Below, one piece after another: positions 33,801 through 46,200 of a DNA stretch of 64,000 nt. Both the position numbers and the translations under genes were made by a program. Below the pieces are notes generated by a model. That model did no database searches and was not told the origin of the DNA. It was given only the letters and a program-made list of their open reading frames with translations. Source of the DNA: Linanthus parryae. Its lineage: Eukaryota > Streptophyta > Magnoliopsida > Ericales > Polemoniaceae. The stretch is from the NCBI GenBank assembly GCA_023055425.1, contig JALGPY010000002.1:49313321-49377320 (forward strand). Reading direction: 5' to 3'. Numbering within the stretch: position 1 is the stretch's first letter; every line of letters starts with the position of its first letter.

Positions 33801-33931
33801 TAAAATTCTCACCCTATTTTCTCGTCTATTAAAATTTTAAAAATATTACCCAAATCACCACTCGCAACTAAAATTTTAGTTATCACTCTAAAATTACCAA
33901 ATTGCCCTTTTGTTAAACACGGGGTATTACA
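30900..33931 (-). repeat. Giant LTR, right copy (5' LTR on minus)
   Basis: 3032 bp matching 27324-30358. It includes the 68-bp tandem pair (31604-31739) and the TATA-like box (33560-33554). It ends TATTACA, followed by the GAGAC duplication. Confidence 0.9.
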
Positions 33932-33936
33932 GAGAC

Positions 33937-34215
33937 CCTCCTTTTGGGTCTCGTTTTGCGTGATTCTTCTTCCTCTCCCCCTTCCGGGCTAGCACCAAGG
34001 ACTTGGGAGATCTAGGATCAACTCTAGGCGTGGATCAACCATAGAGAGCGTGACACAATTCGCGTTTGAAGTCATCAAAGGAGAACCCTAAGGTGTGTTT
34101 ATGATTTCTAACCCTTACCATCGTTATGTTTCTTGACTTGTGATCCTTGGAGGGTTTTGCATGGTTTTATGTTTGTTTATGCTTCCGTTGCGCATCCATG
34201 AATCAAAACCCTACA
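33937..34215 (+). repeat. Copia B 5' LTR, right part
   Basis: Resumes the 5' LTR after the nested insertion and matches 40980-41258. It ends CCCTACA and is followed by the PBS. Confidence 0.92.
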
Positions 34216-34216
34216 G

Positions 34217-34230
34217 AGGTATCAGAGCCA
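34217..34230 (+). other. Copia B primer-binding site
   Basis: AGGTATCAGAGCCA follows the LTR end. It is the initiator tRNA-Met site with the first base changed from T to A. Confidence 0.82.
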
Positions 34231-35893
34231 CATGTCGTAGAGCATAAACGTGGTTATGTGTTACGTTTTAGTTGTTTTACACCTTAATTTGACTGTTTAT
34301 CACGTAAAACAAGACAAATCAAGCATGGGATGCAATTTGTCAATAATTAATCATAACAAGATCCAATTTTTGCATTGGATGCATGATTTGGTGAGTTTGA
34401 GAAATTTTAGGATCTTAGATCTACGGTTTGGGCATCCTTGGGGAAGAAGGAGTTCTCCCAAAACAAGGAAACAGCCAAACTTGGACACCAAGCAAGGGAG
34501 TTGTTTTGGAAACAACTCCCATAAGGAGGTTCGGCCCCCCTAGGGACCGCCCCCCTGTGCTTGCCGCCCAAGCTTGGCCGCCCTAGGGGCCGGGCGGCCC
34601 TTACCCGCGGGCCTAGGCTTGTGGGTTTTGGGCCGGTCCGGCCCTAGGGCCTTGTGGTTCACCTTTTTGGGCCCGGGCAATTTGATTGTTGGGCCCTTGG
34701 ACCGTTTTAACCCTAGAAATCCTAAAATCAATTAAAATTGACCAAGCGCGTTAAAATTGGATTTTAACTGTTTATGTGCAAATCGCATGGTGATTGGATA
34801 TGGCCTTAGGATGTGGTTTGATGTGGATGTTTAATTTTGTGGTTTGTTTTTACGGCCTGCGAGCTGATCAATTAATTGTAATAATTAATTAGGGTTTTAT
34901 GGCCTTCGTGTCATTTTTTTCTCAACTTGTGAGATTTATTTTATTTAGTATAAATATTAGCTAGTGCTAGATAAAGTAGATTGTTAGCCAAGATTGAAGA
35001 AAAGGAGCCCAAAGCCAAAGAAGCCACAAAAGATGGAGCATGGAGCATTCCACACGACTACGAAGGATGGACCAAAAGATCAAGACGCATGTAGATGTGT
35101 TTGTTTTAGGGTTCATAGACAATTCCATTGGCTTGGAATTATCTTAGTCTAGAAAATGCCATATCCACGTTACGCTTAATTACTGTTTTGTGGTTGTTTA
35201 TTTTATTGTCTTATTATTGTGTGGTTGGTGTATGGATGATGCATGCAATTAGGATAATAAGATAATTAGACAACCCGGATCAATTATTTGGAGTTGTGCC
35301 CAAACTCAAATAGATAGATTAGTTGATATTGATCAACAAAACAATTAAAAAATTGAATTTAAAATCCCTCAAAATTCAAATATTGTGTTCTTGCCTTCTC
35401 GTTATTTAAACACTCATTATCATCATTATTTACCAAGTTCGTGCGTACCAAAGCATGGCGACTTGGTTCATCATGATGGAATGCGATGGCACGTAACAAT
35501 GTGCAATTGTTTAGATAAGAGGTTGAACACAACTAGGCTATTAATTTGATTAAGAAACCTAGAGGCAATCAATTGGGATTATCCATATGGATGGATAAAT
35601 AAGGAGTTATTTGCCCAATTGAACCAAGAGTTGCATATGAGATGCAATTGGAATTGTTCCTACCTTAAGTAGTCAAATTATGGGTGACTTGCCAAAGCAA
35701 GCTCATAAGGAGATGAAAGATGGATCTTGGCCCACTAGAAAATATAGGGATATTTTCCGCATTAATATCTTGAGGGTTATTAATCCGTAGAAAAATAGTG
35801 GGAGCTATATTTGATAAACTAGCAATTATTGAATATAGTCAAAAAATTCACAAATACTAAATTTTGCATATTTTCCTTTTTGAAGAATTCCAA
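34231..35893 (+). other. Copia B untranslated leader
   Basis: About 1.66 kb between PBS and gag ATG with no supported ORF. Includes a GC-rich block around 34530-34720 (CCCGGGC/GGCCC words). Long leaders of this kind carry packaging signals in retroelements; none can be pinpointed here. Confidence 0.6.
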
Positions 35894-36958
35894 ATGGCAA
35901 ACAACTCATCGAGTTCACAACATTCCCTACGATCTGTCCTTGAGAAGGACAAGCTCTCTGGAACCAACTTTCTTGATTGGTACAGAAACTTGAGAATTGT
36001 TCTCAAGCAAGAGAAGAAACTGTACGCAATAGAGGAGCATGTTCCAGAAGGTCCAGAGAACCAAACACCTGCTGCCCTAAAGGCGTATCAAAAGCGTGTT
36101 GATGACGCTAATGATGCAGCCTGACTTATGCTTTGCACCATGACTTCTGAGCTTCAGAAGCAACACGAAAACATGAATGTTGTCGATATGATCGAACATC
36201 TAAAACAGCACTTCCAAGAGCAGGCGAGGGTAGAGAGGTATGAGGTCTCAAAGGCACAGTTCAAGTTTCATCTGGCAGAAGGGAACCCGGTGGGACCCCA
36301 TGTACTCCGAATGATCGGGTACTTGGAGAATCTCGCCCGACTGGGGTTCCCGGTCGGCCAAGAGTTGGCAACCGATCTCGTGTTGCAATCGTTGCCCGAG
36401 AGTTATGGACAGTTCATTATGAACTATAACATGAACGAGATCATGAAACCACTACCAGATTTACTCAACATGTTGAGGACGGCTGAACAGAGCATCAACA
36501 AGGGTAAGGGCAAGGCCATAATGATGGTACAGAAAGGAAAGGGCAAAAGGTTTGCCTCTTCCTCCAAGGGCAAAGGCAAGTCAGTTGCCAAGTCCAAGGA
36601 ACCTGCCCTTAAGCCTGTTGGTGGCATTGCCAAGGGCGTGACTAAAGGTGAGTGTCACTACTGCAGCCAGCCTGGACACTGGAGGAGGAACTGCCCAAAA
36701 TATCTGGAGGACAAGAGGCTTGGAATAGTGATTCCACCACCACCAGGTATTTTTGTTGTAGATGTCAATTTAACTTTCTCTACATCATGGGTATTAGATA
36801 CTGGATGTGGATCTCATATTTGTCGAAATATGCAGGATCTAAAGAGAAGTAGGAGATTGGCTAAAGGGGAGGTAGAACTGCGCGTTGGGAATGGAGCAAA
36901 AGTTGCTGCGTTGGCCATAGGCGTGTGCGAGCTATCTCTGCCTTCAGGATTAGTTTAG
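35894..36958 (+). pseudogene. Copia B gag and protease start, with in-frame stop
   Basis: ATG at 35894 (MANNSSSSQHSLRSVLEKDK...), with a Gag block that includes LSGTNFLDWYRNLRIVL. TGA at 36122-36124 (codon 77) is consistent with a C-to-T change of CGA. The frame then stays open, with a CCHC knuckle (CHYCSQPGHWRRNC, about 36652-36693) and the protease motif LDTGCGSH near 36798. A 1-nt loss near 36950 ends it at 36958. Lysine/glycine-rich KGKGK repeats lie between the UBN2-like region and the knuckle. Confidence 0.9.
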
Positions 36959-39840
36959 AATTAAATAATTGCTATTTTGTGCCTGCTATGAGCAGAAACA
37001 TTATTTCTATTTCTTGCTTGGACAAGGATGGTTTTATTATTTCAATAAAGAACAATTGTTGTTCCTTTTATTTGAATAATATTCACTATTTTAGTGCGCA
37101 ATTATTTAATGGACTTTATGTCCTTGATCTAAGCAATCATGTCTACAACATTAATACCAAGCGGATTAAAATAAATGATTTAAATCCGGCTTATTTATGG
37201 CATTGTCGTTTAGGCCACATAAATGAGAAACGTGTATCTAGACTCCATAAGGATGGATTACTAGACTCATTTGATTTTGAATCATATGAGACATGTGAGG
37301 CTTGTTTATTGGGAAAAATGACAAAGTCCCCTTTCAATAAGAAAGGTGAGAGGACTAGTGAGCAATTGACACTCATACATACCGATGTGTGTGGGCCATT
37401 TGCCACGCCTGCCAGGGGTGGTTATGTATACTTCATTACATTTACTGATGATTATAGTAGATATGGATTTTTGTACCTTATGAGGGCAAAATCCGAATCC
37501 TTTGAAGTGTTCAAAGAATTCAAGAATGAAGTAGAGAAGCAACTTGGCAAAAGTATAAAAGCTCTACGATCGGATCGTGGAGGAGAATACTTAAGCCAAG
37601 AGTTTGACGACTATCTTAGAGAGTGTGGGATCGTGTCCCAACTCACTCCACCCGGAACGCCACAATGGAATGGCGTGTCCGAGAGGAGGAATCGAACCTT
37701 ATTGGATATGGTTCGATCTATGATGTGTCAAACCGATCTTCCATTGTCATTTTGGGGCTACGCTCTATTAAGTGCAGCTTTCACCATTAACCGTGTTCCA
37801 TCTAAATCAGTCATGAAGACACCATATGAGATGTGGAGTGGGAGGCGTCCCACACTGTCGTTCATGAGGATTTGGGGCTGCGATGTCTATGTAAAACGTT
37901 TACAATCAGACAAGCTCGGGCCTAAATCGGATAAGTGTAAATTTGTGGGGTACCCTAAGGAAACTAAGGGTTACTACTTCTACAATCCAACCGAGAACAA
38001 AGTGTTTTTTGCTCGGACCGGCGTGTTTCTAGAAAGAGAATTTGTCTCTAAAGAAGCAAGTGGGAGGAATGTAGAACTTGAAGAGGTTCAAGAACCACAA
38101 ATCACTGAGCCGATTATGGAACATGAACAGGAACCACAAGTAGTTGTGGAGCAACCTGTTCAGGTAACACAAGAGCTTCGTAGATCTAGTAGAGTGCGCC
38201 AGGAACCCGAGAGGTATGGACTTCTCGTAACCGATTCCGGTGACACGATGCTCATAGATGATGAGCCTACTACCTATAAGGAGGCCATGAGTGGCCCAGA
38301 CTCTCAGAAGTGGCTAGAAGCCATGAGATCCGAGATGGAATCCATGTATTCCAACAAAGTATGGACTTTGGTGGAACCACCCGATGGGGCGCGACCCATA
38401 GGGTGCAAGTGGGTCTTCAAGAAGAAGATCGACATGGATGGTAATGTGATTACCTATAAGGGCCGATTGGTGGCTAGATTCAGACAGATTCATGGTATTG
38501 ACTATGATGAAACCTTTTCACCAGTCGCTATGACCAAATCCATCCGAATCCCACTTGAAATTGCAGCATACCACGACTATGAGATTTGGCAGATGGATGT
38601 CAAAACAGCATTCCTTTATGGGAATCTCCTCGAGGACGTGTATATGATACATCCGGAGGGTTTTGAGGATCCAAAGCAAGCCAACAAAGTCTGTAAGCTG
38701 CAACGATCCATTTATGGATTGAAGCAAGCTTCTAGGAGTTGGAATCCACGTTTTGATGAAGTGGTCAAAGAGTTTGGCTTCATCAGAAACGAAGATGAGT
38801 CTTGTGTCTACAAGAAGGTTAGTGGGAGCTCTGTAGCTTTTCTGGTCTTGTATGTGGATGACATACTACTCATTGGAAACGACATTCCCATGCTGCAATC
38901 TGTTAAAGATTGGCTAGGAAAGTGTTTCTCAATGAAGGACTTAGGAGAAGCAGCCTATATACTTGGTATAAAGATCTATAGAGATAGATCTAAAAGGTTG
39001 CTAGTCCTAAGTCAAAGTACATATATTGACAAGGTGTTGAAACGGTTCAACATGCAAGATTCCAAGAAGGGATTCTTGCCCATGTCACATGGAATCACTC
39101 TTTCGAAGAGTGGTTGTCGCTCCAGTGAGATTGAGAAGGAACGCATGAGTAGGATCACCTATGCCTCGGCCATAGGATCTATCATGTACGCCATGTTATG
39201 TACTAGACCAGATGTGTCATATGCCTTGAGTATGACAAGCAGATACCAATCCAATCCGGGTGAGAGTCACTGGATTGCAGTCAAGAACATCCTAAAGTAC
39301 TTGAGAAGAACTAAGGATGCTTTCTTGATATTTGGCGGTGAGGAAGAGTTGCGTGTAAGGGGTTACACTGATGCAAGCTTCCAAACCGACATAGATGAAT
39401 TTAGATCACAGTCGGGATATGTGTTTTGCCTGAATGGAGCAGCGCTGAGCTGGAAGAATTCCAAGCAAGAGACGGTAGCTGATTCTACAACAGAGGCTGA
39501 GTACATTGCTGCAAATGGCGCAACAAAGGAAGCTGTTTGGATCAGAAAGTTTGTTTCTGAACTTGGTGTGGTCCCTAGCATTGCAGATCCAGTTGAGTTG
39601 TTCTGTGACAAAACTGGGGCGATCGCGCAATCGAAGGAACCCAGGTCGCACCAGAAGTCCAAGCACGTGCTCAGGAAGTTTCATCTGATTCGAGATATTA
39701 TCGATAGAGGAGACGATCGAATATGCAAGATTCCTACAGATGGTAATCTGTCAGACCCGCTTACAAAGCCTCTCACGCAGTGGAAGCATGAAGGGCACAC
39801 TAGGAGTATGGGCATACGAGATGAGCCAGATTGGCTCTAG
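36956..39840 (+). CDS. Copia B pol: integrase, RT, RNase H
   Basis: An open frame continuing the polyprotein after the frameshift. HHCC pre-integrase (WHCRLGHIN to CEACLLGK), integrase D-D-E (HTDVCGP, LRSDRGGEY, WNGVSERRNR), RT with YVDDILLIGND near 38850, and RNase H (GYTDASFQTD, STTEAEYIA, FCDKTGA). The usual Lys-Gly after LVA in the RT fingers is missing (LVARFRQIHG, near 38475), a probable 3-nt deletion. Stop TAG at 39838-39840, just before the polypurine tract. Confidence 0.92.
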
Positions 39841-39854
39841 TGCAAGTGGGAGAC

Positions 39855-41258
39855 TGTTGGAATAGATGCCCTAGAGGCAATCTAGTTTAGTATGAATTAT
39901 TTATGGCTAGAAATTCATTTATTATTTATTGGATATTTAATATAATGAAGTCCTTAGATTTACAATTGTGTTGTTTATCTTAAATATCCCTATTCAAGTA
40001 TAATGATTAATAGGACAATCTTCTATAGACTAGTATGGGGTTGGATTGATATGGAGATATCACGATCCAACACATAGGTGTGCATTAGGGAATGTTGCAC
40101 TGGATTGACCCATCTCCGAGAAGGCTACATACACGTTATGTTGAGTGACAAGCGCTTCTCGCGGTGCAACGGTATTGTCATCCTTAGACTTGAAGTCACT
40201 AGATATTCTAGTTGTGGATTATTGTGATCTTGGTAGCGTTAAACGCTACACCGTAACTGGGTAGTTATAAAGGCGTGTACTGGATACAATAAGAAGCAAG
40301 CTTAGAGATCGTAGTGGACGTAGATAGAATTTGTCCCTCCCACATAACGGGATCAAATATCCTAGGCCACTCGAGGGATAGTGCTTATAAAAGGTCTGGC
40401 TAGACTCAAATAAATCAATATGGGATATTGATGTTATTTGCACGAATAAGGCTATTCCCATGGATCGAGAAACTATGGATTGGATATACGGGTGTGACTT
40501 GTATGTCTAAAGGGATGCGACAATTACTTGTACAAAGGTTGTCGAGATGACTATTCTATTAGTTGGCTAGAATGGATGTTTTGCTAGAAACCGCTCCATA
40601 TTAGCAAATAGTTGCTACCAACTAGATAGAACCTATGGGGTCACACGCTACATAGAGTTGAACTAGATTTGGGAATTAATTAATTGGATTAATTAATTAG
40701 AAGGATCACTTTGCAAACCCTTGCAAACTTAGTAGGGACTAATTTGCAAGGAAGGGACTAAATTGAATTCTAGTAGGACTAGAATAAGTCATCTAGGTAG
40801 TTAACAAGGAGTTGTTGGACTATATAAAGGACCTTCCTTCCTTCCTTCCCACATAACTTATGCTCATAATTGAACATAAAAAAGAGTGGGAGAGAACAAA
40901 AGGAGAGAGAGCAAGCAACAAGGGAGCCGACCGCCCCCTTGCCGCCGCCCCGTCCCCGCCGGCCAAAGAAGGCCGAGACCCTCCTTTTGGGTCTCGTTTT
41001 GCGTGATTCTTCTTCCTCTTCCTCTTCCGGGCTAGCACCAAGGACTTGGGAGATCTAGGATCAACTCTAGGCGTGGATCAACCATAGAGAACGTGACACA
41101 ATTCGCGTTTGAAGTCATCAAAGGAGAACCCTAAGGTGTGTTTATGATTTCTAACCCTTACCATCGTTATGTTTCTTGACTTGTGATCCTTGGAGGGTTT
41201 TGCATGGTTTTATGTTTGTTTATGCTTCCGTTGCGCATCCATGAATCAAAACCCTACA
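39855..41258 (+). repeat. Copia B 3' LTR
   Basis: 1404 bp, TGTTGG...CTACA, uninterrupted, with a TATATAAA box at 40821-40828. It lacks a ~24-bp stretch present in the 5' LTR near 26835-26860. Followed by CTTAT (41259-41263) and then copia A gag sequence. Confidence 0.93.
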
Positions 41259-41456
41259 CTTATGTGGGTAGAAACCCTAATTATACTCCTCAAAGAGGAA
41301 GAGGGAACTCTCGTGGTCGTTTTGACAGTGGCAGGAGTAGAAACAATACTTACCTCAATAGAGGTTATGGCCAAACCTCTCAAGTATGTGGTTACGATTA
41401 CCACTCTGCCATTGACTGTTGGAAAATAATGGACCACTCCTATCAGAGTAAGAACC
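41259..41456 (+). pseudogene. Copia A gag, C-terminal piece
   Basis: Resumes copia A with an Arg/Gly/Asn-rich stretch (NYTPQRGRGNSRGRF) and a knuckle-like CGYDYHSAIDCWK. It ends at GAACC (41452-41456), the target duplication of the Athila-like element. Confidence 0.72.
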
Positions 41457-41870
41457 TGATAACGCCCAATTAGGGGTTATCTTGTAGCCTGATTTCACGA
41501 GTATTTGTGCCGAAATTAGCGGTTTCTGCCGGAAAATGCCTTAGAATGCCCCGGGAATCTAGAACGAGACGTTTTATTCATACTTGCTGGATTTCTGCTT
41601 ATTTCTGCTCATTTCTTGCTATATTTGGATATGATCGCGGGTATTCGTTCGTGTTGCCTTTTCAGGAACAGGTTCAGGAGGTGCATCGGGAAGCGTGCCG
41701 GGACCCAGCCGGGACCGTCTCGGGAAACGTGCACAAGACCGGGACACGACGGAAACACGGAAGAGCAGAAGAGCACCGAAGAGGCAAGCCGGGAGCATCA
41801 GGAAGAAGAGTGGGACCCAGGGGACCAGTCCTGGCCCACCAGAGGACCAAGTGGGCCCCACATACCCCAC

Positions 41871-41998
41871 GGCCTGCGTATATACGCAGGCCCTGCGTAT
41901 ATACGCAGCACCTGCGTATATACGCAGGCAGAGGGGATGTGGGGGGAGCTTGGTTGGGCCCTGGTTGCGTATATACGCAGCCCCTGCGTATATACGCA
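41871..41998. repeat. Palindrome array in the 5' LTR (five copies)
   Basis: Perfect TGCGTATATACGCA units at 41875-41888, 41894-41907, 41913-41926, 41966-41979 and 41985-41998. The first extends to a 22-bp perfect palindrome (41871-41892) and the third to 18 bp. They sit about 80-210 bp upstream of the TATA-like box, inside the presumed U3. Confidence 0.95.
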
Positions 41999-42080
41999 GC
42001 CAGTTTGACTTTTGGTCAAAGACGGTGGACCGATGGCATATTCCGTAATTTCGAGCACGAGCGTTTTCAGGAAGCAGCAC

Positions 42081-42088
42081 TATTTAAA
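42081..42088 (+). promoter_or_regulatory. TATA-like box of the Athila-like LTR
   Basis: TATTTAAA downstream of the palindrome array. Identical at 54154-54161 in the 3' LTR. A position-based guess for the core promoter. Confidence 0.5.
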
Positions 42089-43065
42089 GACTCGTCCAGA
42101 CTCGTTTTGAGGATACACGGAGACATAGCACAATTCACAGCACACCCGAAGGACAAGTCGGAGCATTCACGGAGAGCACGAAAGCGCGATTCGAGATTCG
42201 AAGACTTAGTTTGATTTCGTTCTCTCTCTTTATATTCAGAAACTGCGTTTTGTATTATGTCTAGTCGTAGCTAAACTTTTCACCTAGGTTCTCGGTGAAC
42301 CTAGGGTTTCGTACTCAGATTTTATGATTACTACGTTTATGGATTCATGATGATTGTCTTAATTCAGCAAGTTGTATCTGTTATTCTGGTTTGATTATTA
42401 TCGTATATGCATGATAGGATTGATCACCCAGGATTGCTATAGACCCGAGCTTGTAGGTGAAGACGTCAAGTTAGGGTTAGGAAGAAAAACCGGGATTTAG
42501 TACCTTACCCTGATAGACCGACCAGAGAAAGGGAGATAGGGCTAGCATTGAAAAACGTGAGACCAACTGTTAGAGAATTTGTCCCGGGCCATTCGGACAG
42601 GTTAGAAACCCTAACAGGATTAGATCGAGACTGCAGACTTAGGCAGCTTAACAAGAATCCGAAAGTCTGCAGGATCGGGATTACGTGTGGAATCTGAAAA
42701 GTCACTGCACAACTGGTACGTTGCACAGATACCGAAACTGCTGAGTGTTTTCATAAACGAACGTAAAACTGAAATCTGTAGAAACCCTAGGGGATCCTGG
42801 AGCCTAGTCTTCATCTATTATCGTTACAACAAAATCAGCTTATTTCAGAAAACGTCACAAAAATATTTACGTTTTAAATTCTGTTTTTAGTTTAGTCACT
42901 ATAATCACAACTTACTCCTCCTGGTTACTACTCTTGGGAAACCGAAACTGACAACTTGAGTAAACCCGAACAGTCCTCGTGGGAACGATAATCCGAGTCT
43001 AATTGCACCCGGTACTACGAGATTCGTACACTTGCGATAGCACGTTAGTTTGCGCATCAAGTTTT

Positions 43066-43083
43066 TGGCGCCGTTGCCGGGGA
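43066..43083 (+). other. Primer-binding site (tRNA-Asp type)
   Basis: TGGCGCCGTTGCCGGGGA, six bases after the LTR, complementary to the 3' end of plant tRNA-Asp. Common for Athila/Tat-type gypsy elements. Confidence 0.88.
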
Positions 43084-43205
43084 CTTTTAGGGTATATTTA
43101 AATAGTCAGGATTAGTTTTCTGAGTTTTTATTTATTTTCAGTTTCGTTATTTTTCTTTTTATCTCTCTGCGTTTTCGAATCTGCGTTTTCAGGACTGTTT
43201 AGTTG

Positions 43206-46200
43206 ATGCCCAGATTGCCTCGCGATTTGGTGACACCACTCGACAACCCGGAAAAGCTGTATACCGACCAGAACCGCAGAAACCGAGAAAGCAGGATGGC
43301 AACCAACGAGAGAGATCCACCCGAGAACACCGCAGCCGGTGGTCAGGAACGAGAGACACGTACCCCAGCCCAGATGGCGAGGTACATTGAGGAGCTTGTC
43401 ACAGCGGGACTTGCTGCCCGAAGCAACCAGAGAACATATAACCGATCTGGGAAGGCGTTGGTGGAAAATTTCGAGGTCCCCACCGGGGGGCATGAGCGAG
43501 CCATTGTGGTGCCCGAGATCACCGCAGAGCACTTTGACATCAAACCATCCACCATCCAGACGGTACAAACTCTCTGCCCGTTTCATGGCAGGGCCGACGA
43601 AGACCCGAACGATTTCATCGGGAAATTCGAAGATTACTGCAACAAGGTCAGATACAAGGGGGTAGAAGCAGAGGCACTCATGTTGATCTTATTTCCGTAC
43701 TGTCTTTATGGAGTAGCCAAGGACTGGCTCGAATCCCGACCACCCCGATCCATCACCACATGGGAGGAGTGTGTCGCAGATTTTCTGGCGAAGTTCTATC
43801 CCGCCTCCCGAGTCATACAGTTACAGAGTGAAATACTGTCATTCAGACAGAAGATGGGGGAGACGGTAGTGGACGCATGGGACAGGCTCATGAGATTGGT
43901 CAAACGGTGCCCGAACCACGGTTTTGGAGACGCAAAAATCCTACAGGTTTTCTACCATGCCCTAGACAGGGAGAACGCCGACAGGATTGACAGAGAGGCC
44001 GGGGGTAACTTCTTGTATCACGTGGACAAAGAAGGTGCGTATGACCTGATGAAGCAGTTGGCCAAGGAGGACACCCGACTGTTTGACGATCGCAGGATGG
44101 CGGCTAGAGCCGAACCTGCAGAAGATGACCGGATAGACAATCTGGCCAAAATCGTTCACGACTTGGTCAAGAAAGTCTACTCGGACAAGAAGACTGTTGC
44201 AGCAGTCGAGGAACCGGACCTGGACACAGCCATTGAGGAGCTAAGGACTGAAGATACCAATTACGTACAGCAGCAGTGGGACCCGAGCAGGTACCGACCG
44301 GGCACGAGAGACCATCCCGGATTTCGGTACGGAAACCCGAACGCAGCAGTTTATGCACCGGGGTTCCAGCACAGGCCACCAGCTCAGCAGGCTGCCCCGG
44401 CCCAGCAGGCTCAGACAGTCCCGTCAGCACAGCAGTACGACGCTCAGATGAAAGAAATCAAGTCCATGTTCCAAACCATGGAGTCCCGGTTCAAGCACAT
44501 GGACACCTTGACGGCAGATATGCAGACAACCAAAACGTCACTGCGCGCTTTGGAAGTACAGGTGGGGCAGTTAGCACAGCAGCTAACGGAGAGACAGCCA
44601 GGAAACCTACCCTCGAACACAGTAAACAATCCACGGGCTCAGATCAATGCTATCTCCACTCGGAGTGGATTGGCACTACAGGATCCACCGTATCCCAGCC
44701 ACGCACGTGCAGAAAATTCGAAAGAAGTAGAACGCAACTTGTCGGGCCAGGATAACAGCACAATCGATCGCCCCCAGCCGAAGGGCTCGGTTGAGCAGGA
44801 TGCAGTGCAGAACGAGACAGGTGCAGAAACTGTACCCGTCTCCAAGGAGGTCCCGTACCCCTTGCGAACACGAAAGAGGGATGACAGCAAGGACTACGCC
44901 AGGTTTCTCGAGATGTTCAAGCAGCTGCAGATTAACATACCTTTTGCTGAGGCTTTGGCTAAGATGCCCACTTACGCCAAATTCCTCAAGGACATCTTGT
45001 ATGGGAGGAGGCGAATGAGCGATTTCGAGACCATAAACCTGACGGCAGAAGTGAGCAATTGTGTGAAGAATGGGCTACCGAGGAAGAGAAAGGATCCTGG
45101 CAGTTTCGTCATACCGGTCACCCTAGGTAACGCTTACACAGGAAAGGCCCTGTGTGACCTAGGAGCCAGCATCAATCTGATGCCATTAACGATTTTCAAA
45201 AGTTTGAAAGTCGGTGAACCCCGACCCACCAGAATCATGCTGCAGATGGCAGACAGGTCCGTAAAACAGGCCTACGGGGTTATCGAGGACATTCTGGTCA
45301 AGGTCGGCGAGCTTATTTTTCCGGCAGATTTCGTCATCCTGGACATGGAGGCAGGGGAGGTACCGCTCATACTTGGCAGGCCGTTTTTGGCCACAGGCGA
45401 AGCAATGATAAACTGTAAGAGCGGGGAGCTGACCATGCAGATTAACGAGGAAAAAGTCAAATTCAACGTTTTCAAAAATCTGCAACTGCCAAACTACTAC
45501 GACCACGAGGACATCTTTGCTATCGATGTGGTGGACGAAGGCTGGGAAAACGAGGAGATGGACCAATTGTGGGAAGAGATTGACAGCATGTACGGGGAAG
45601 AAAAGGAGAAGACTCGGTGCGAGCACGCCATGAGAGCCGAGGACTGGACCACTTTGCACCGGGACGAAGACGGCGGGCAAAAGATGATTCTGGTCCCGTC
45701 ACTCAAGGAGCCACCCGCACTGGAGCTGAAACCGCTCCCGAGCCATCTCAGGTATGCGTATATTGGTGAAAATAGTACTCTGCCCGTAATTGTTTCGTCT
45801 CGTTTATCTCAGGAACAGGAGCAGAAACTGCTGGAAGTATTGCGAGAGCATAAGGAAGCAATCGCCTGGACGATTGCAGATATCAAGGGGATCAGCCCCG
45901 CCTACTGCATGCACAAGATCCGAATTGAAGAAGGAAAGAAACCGGTGATTCAGCCCCAGCGGAGACTGAACCCGAACATGAAGGACGTTGTGCGGAAAGA
46001 GGTCATGAAGTGGCTGGAAGCGGGAATCATCTACCCCATATCGGACAGCACGTGGATCAGCCCGGTCCAGTGCGTGCCCAAAAAGGGGGGTATTACGGTG
46101 GTGCAGAATAATGATCAGGAGCAGATTGCGCAGCGCACCGTTACGGGCTGGCGGATCTGCATGGACTATCGGAGGCTAAACGATGCAACACTAAAGGACC

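Larger units (their letters stand above)
27324..33931 (-). mobile_element. Giant-LTR, miniature-interior non-autonomous LTR element
   Basis: 6608 bp with two LTRs of about 3.03 kb (27324-30358, 30900-33931) and only 541 bp between them. Both LTRs begin TG and end CA. TSD GAGAC at 27319-27323 and 33932-33936. Minus orientation: the PBS complement lies at 30885-30897 and a C-rich (purine on minus) tract at 30359-30375. The interior encodes no Gag or Pol. The LTR termini (TGTAATACCCCG on minus) and the motif GCTTCGTCCTCGAAGC beside the purine tract resemble the element at 57219-60640. A derivative of a chromovirus-type gypsy element is likely but not proven. Confidence 0.9.
26176..41258 (+). mobile_element. 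Copia B: copia element inserted in copia A, itself interrupted
   Basis: Starts TGTTGGAATAG and ends CCCTACA. TSD CTTAT at 26171-26175 and 41259-41263. Its own length is about 8.5 kb once the nested 6.6-kb element (27324-33931) is discounted. PBS at 34217, a long leader, gag and pol, a GTGGGAGA polypurine tract at 39847-39853, and the 3' LTR. By eye the LTRs differ by roughly twenty substitutions and a ~24-bp deletion over 1.4 kb, so it is older than the Athila-like element. Gag carries a stop, and there is a frameshift between protease and pol. Confidence 0.93.
41457..43059 (+). repeat. Athila-like 5' LTR
   Basis: 1603 bp, TGATAACG...GCGCATCA. It contains five palindromes between 41871 and 41998 and a TATA-like box at 42081. 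Confidence 0.95.

Noticed and set aside
41616..42080. Overlapping ORFs on both strands reading repeated CVYTQ/LRIYA words in the LTR (also at 53689-54153 and 48660-49049)
   Set aside because: These are translations of the TGCGTATATACGCA palindromes, identical on both strands by symmetry; they are not genes.
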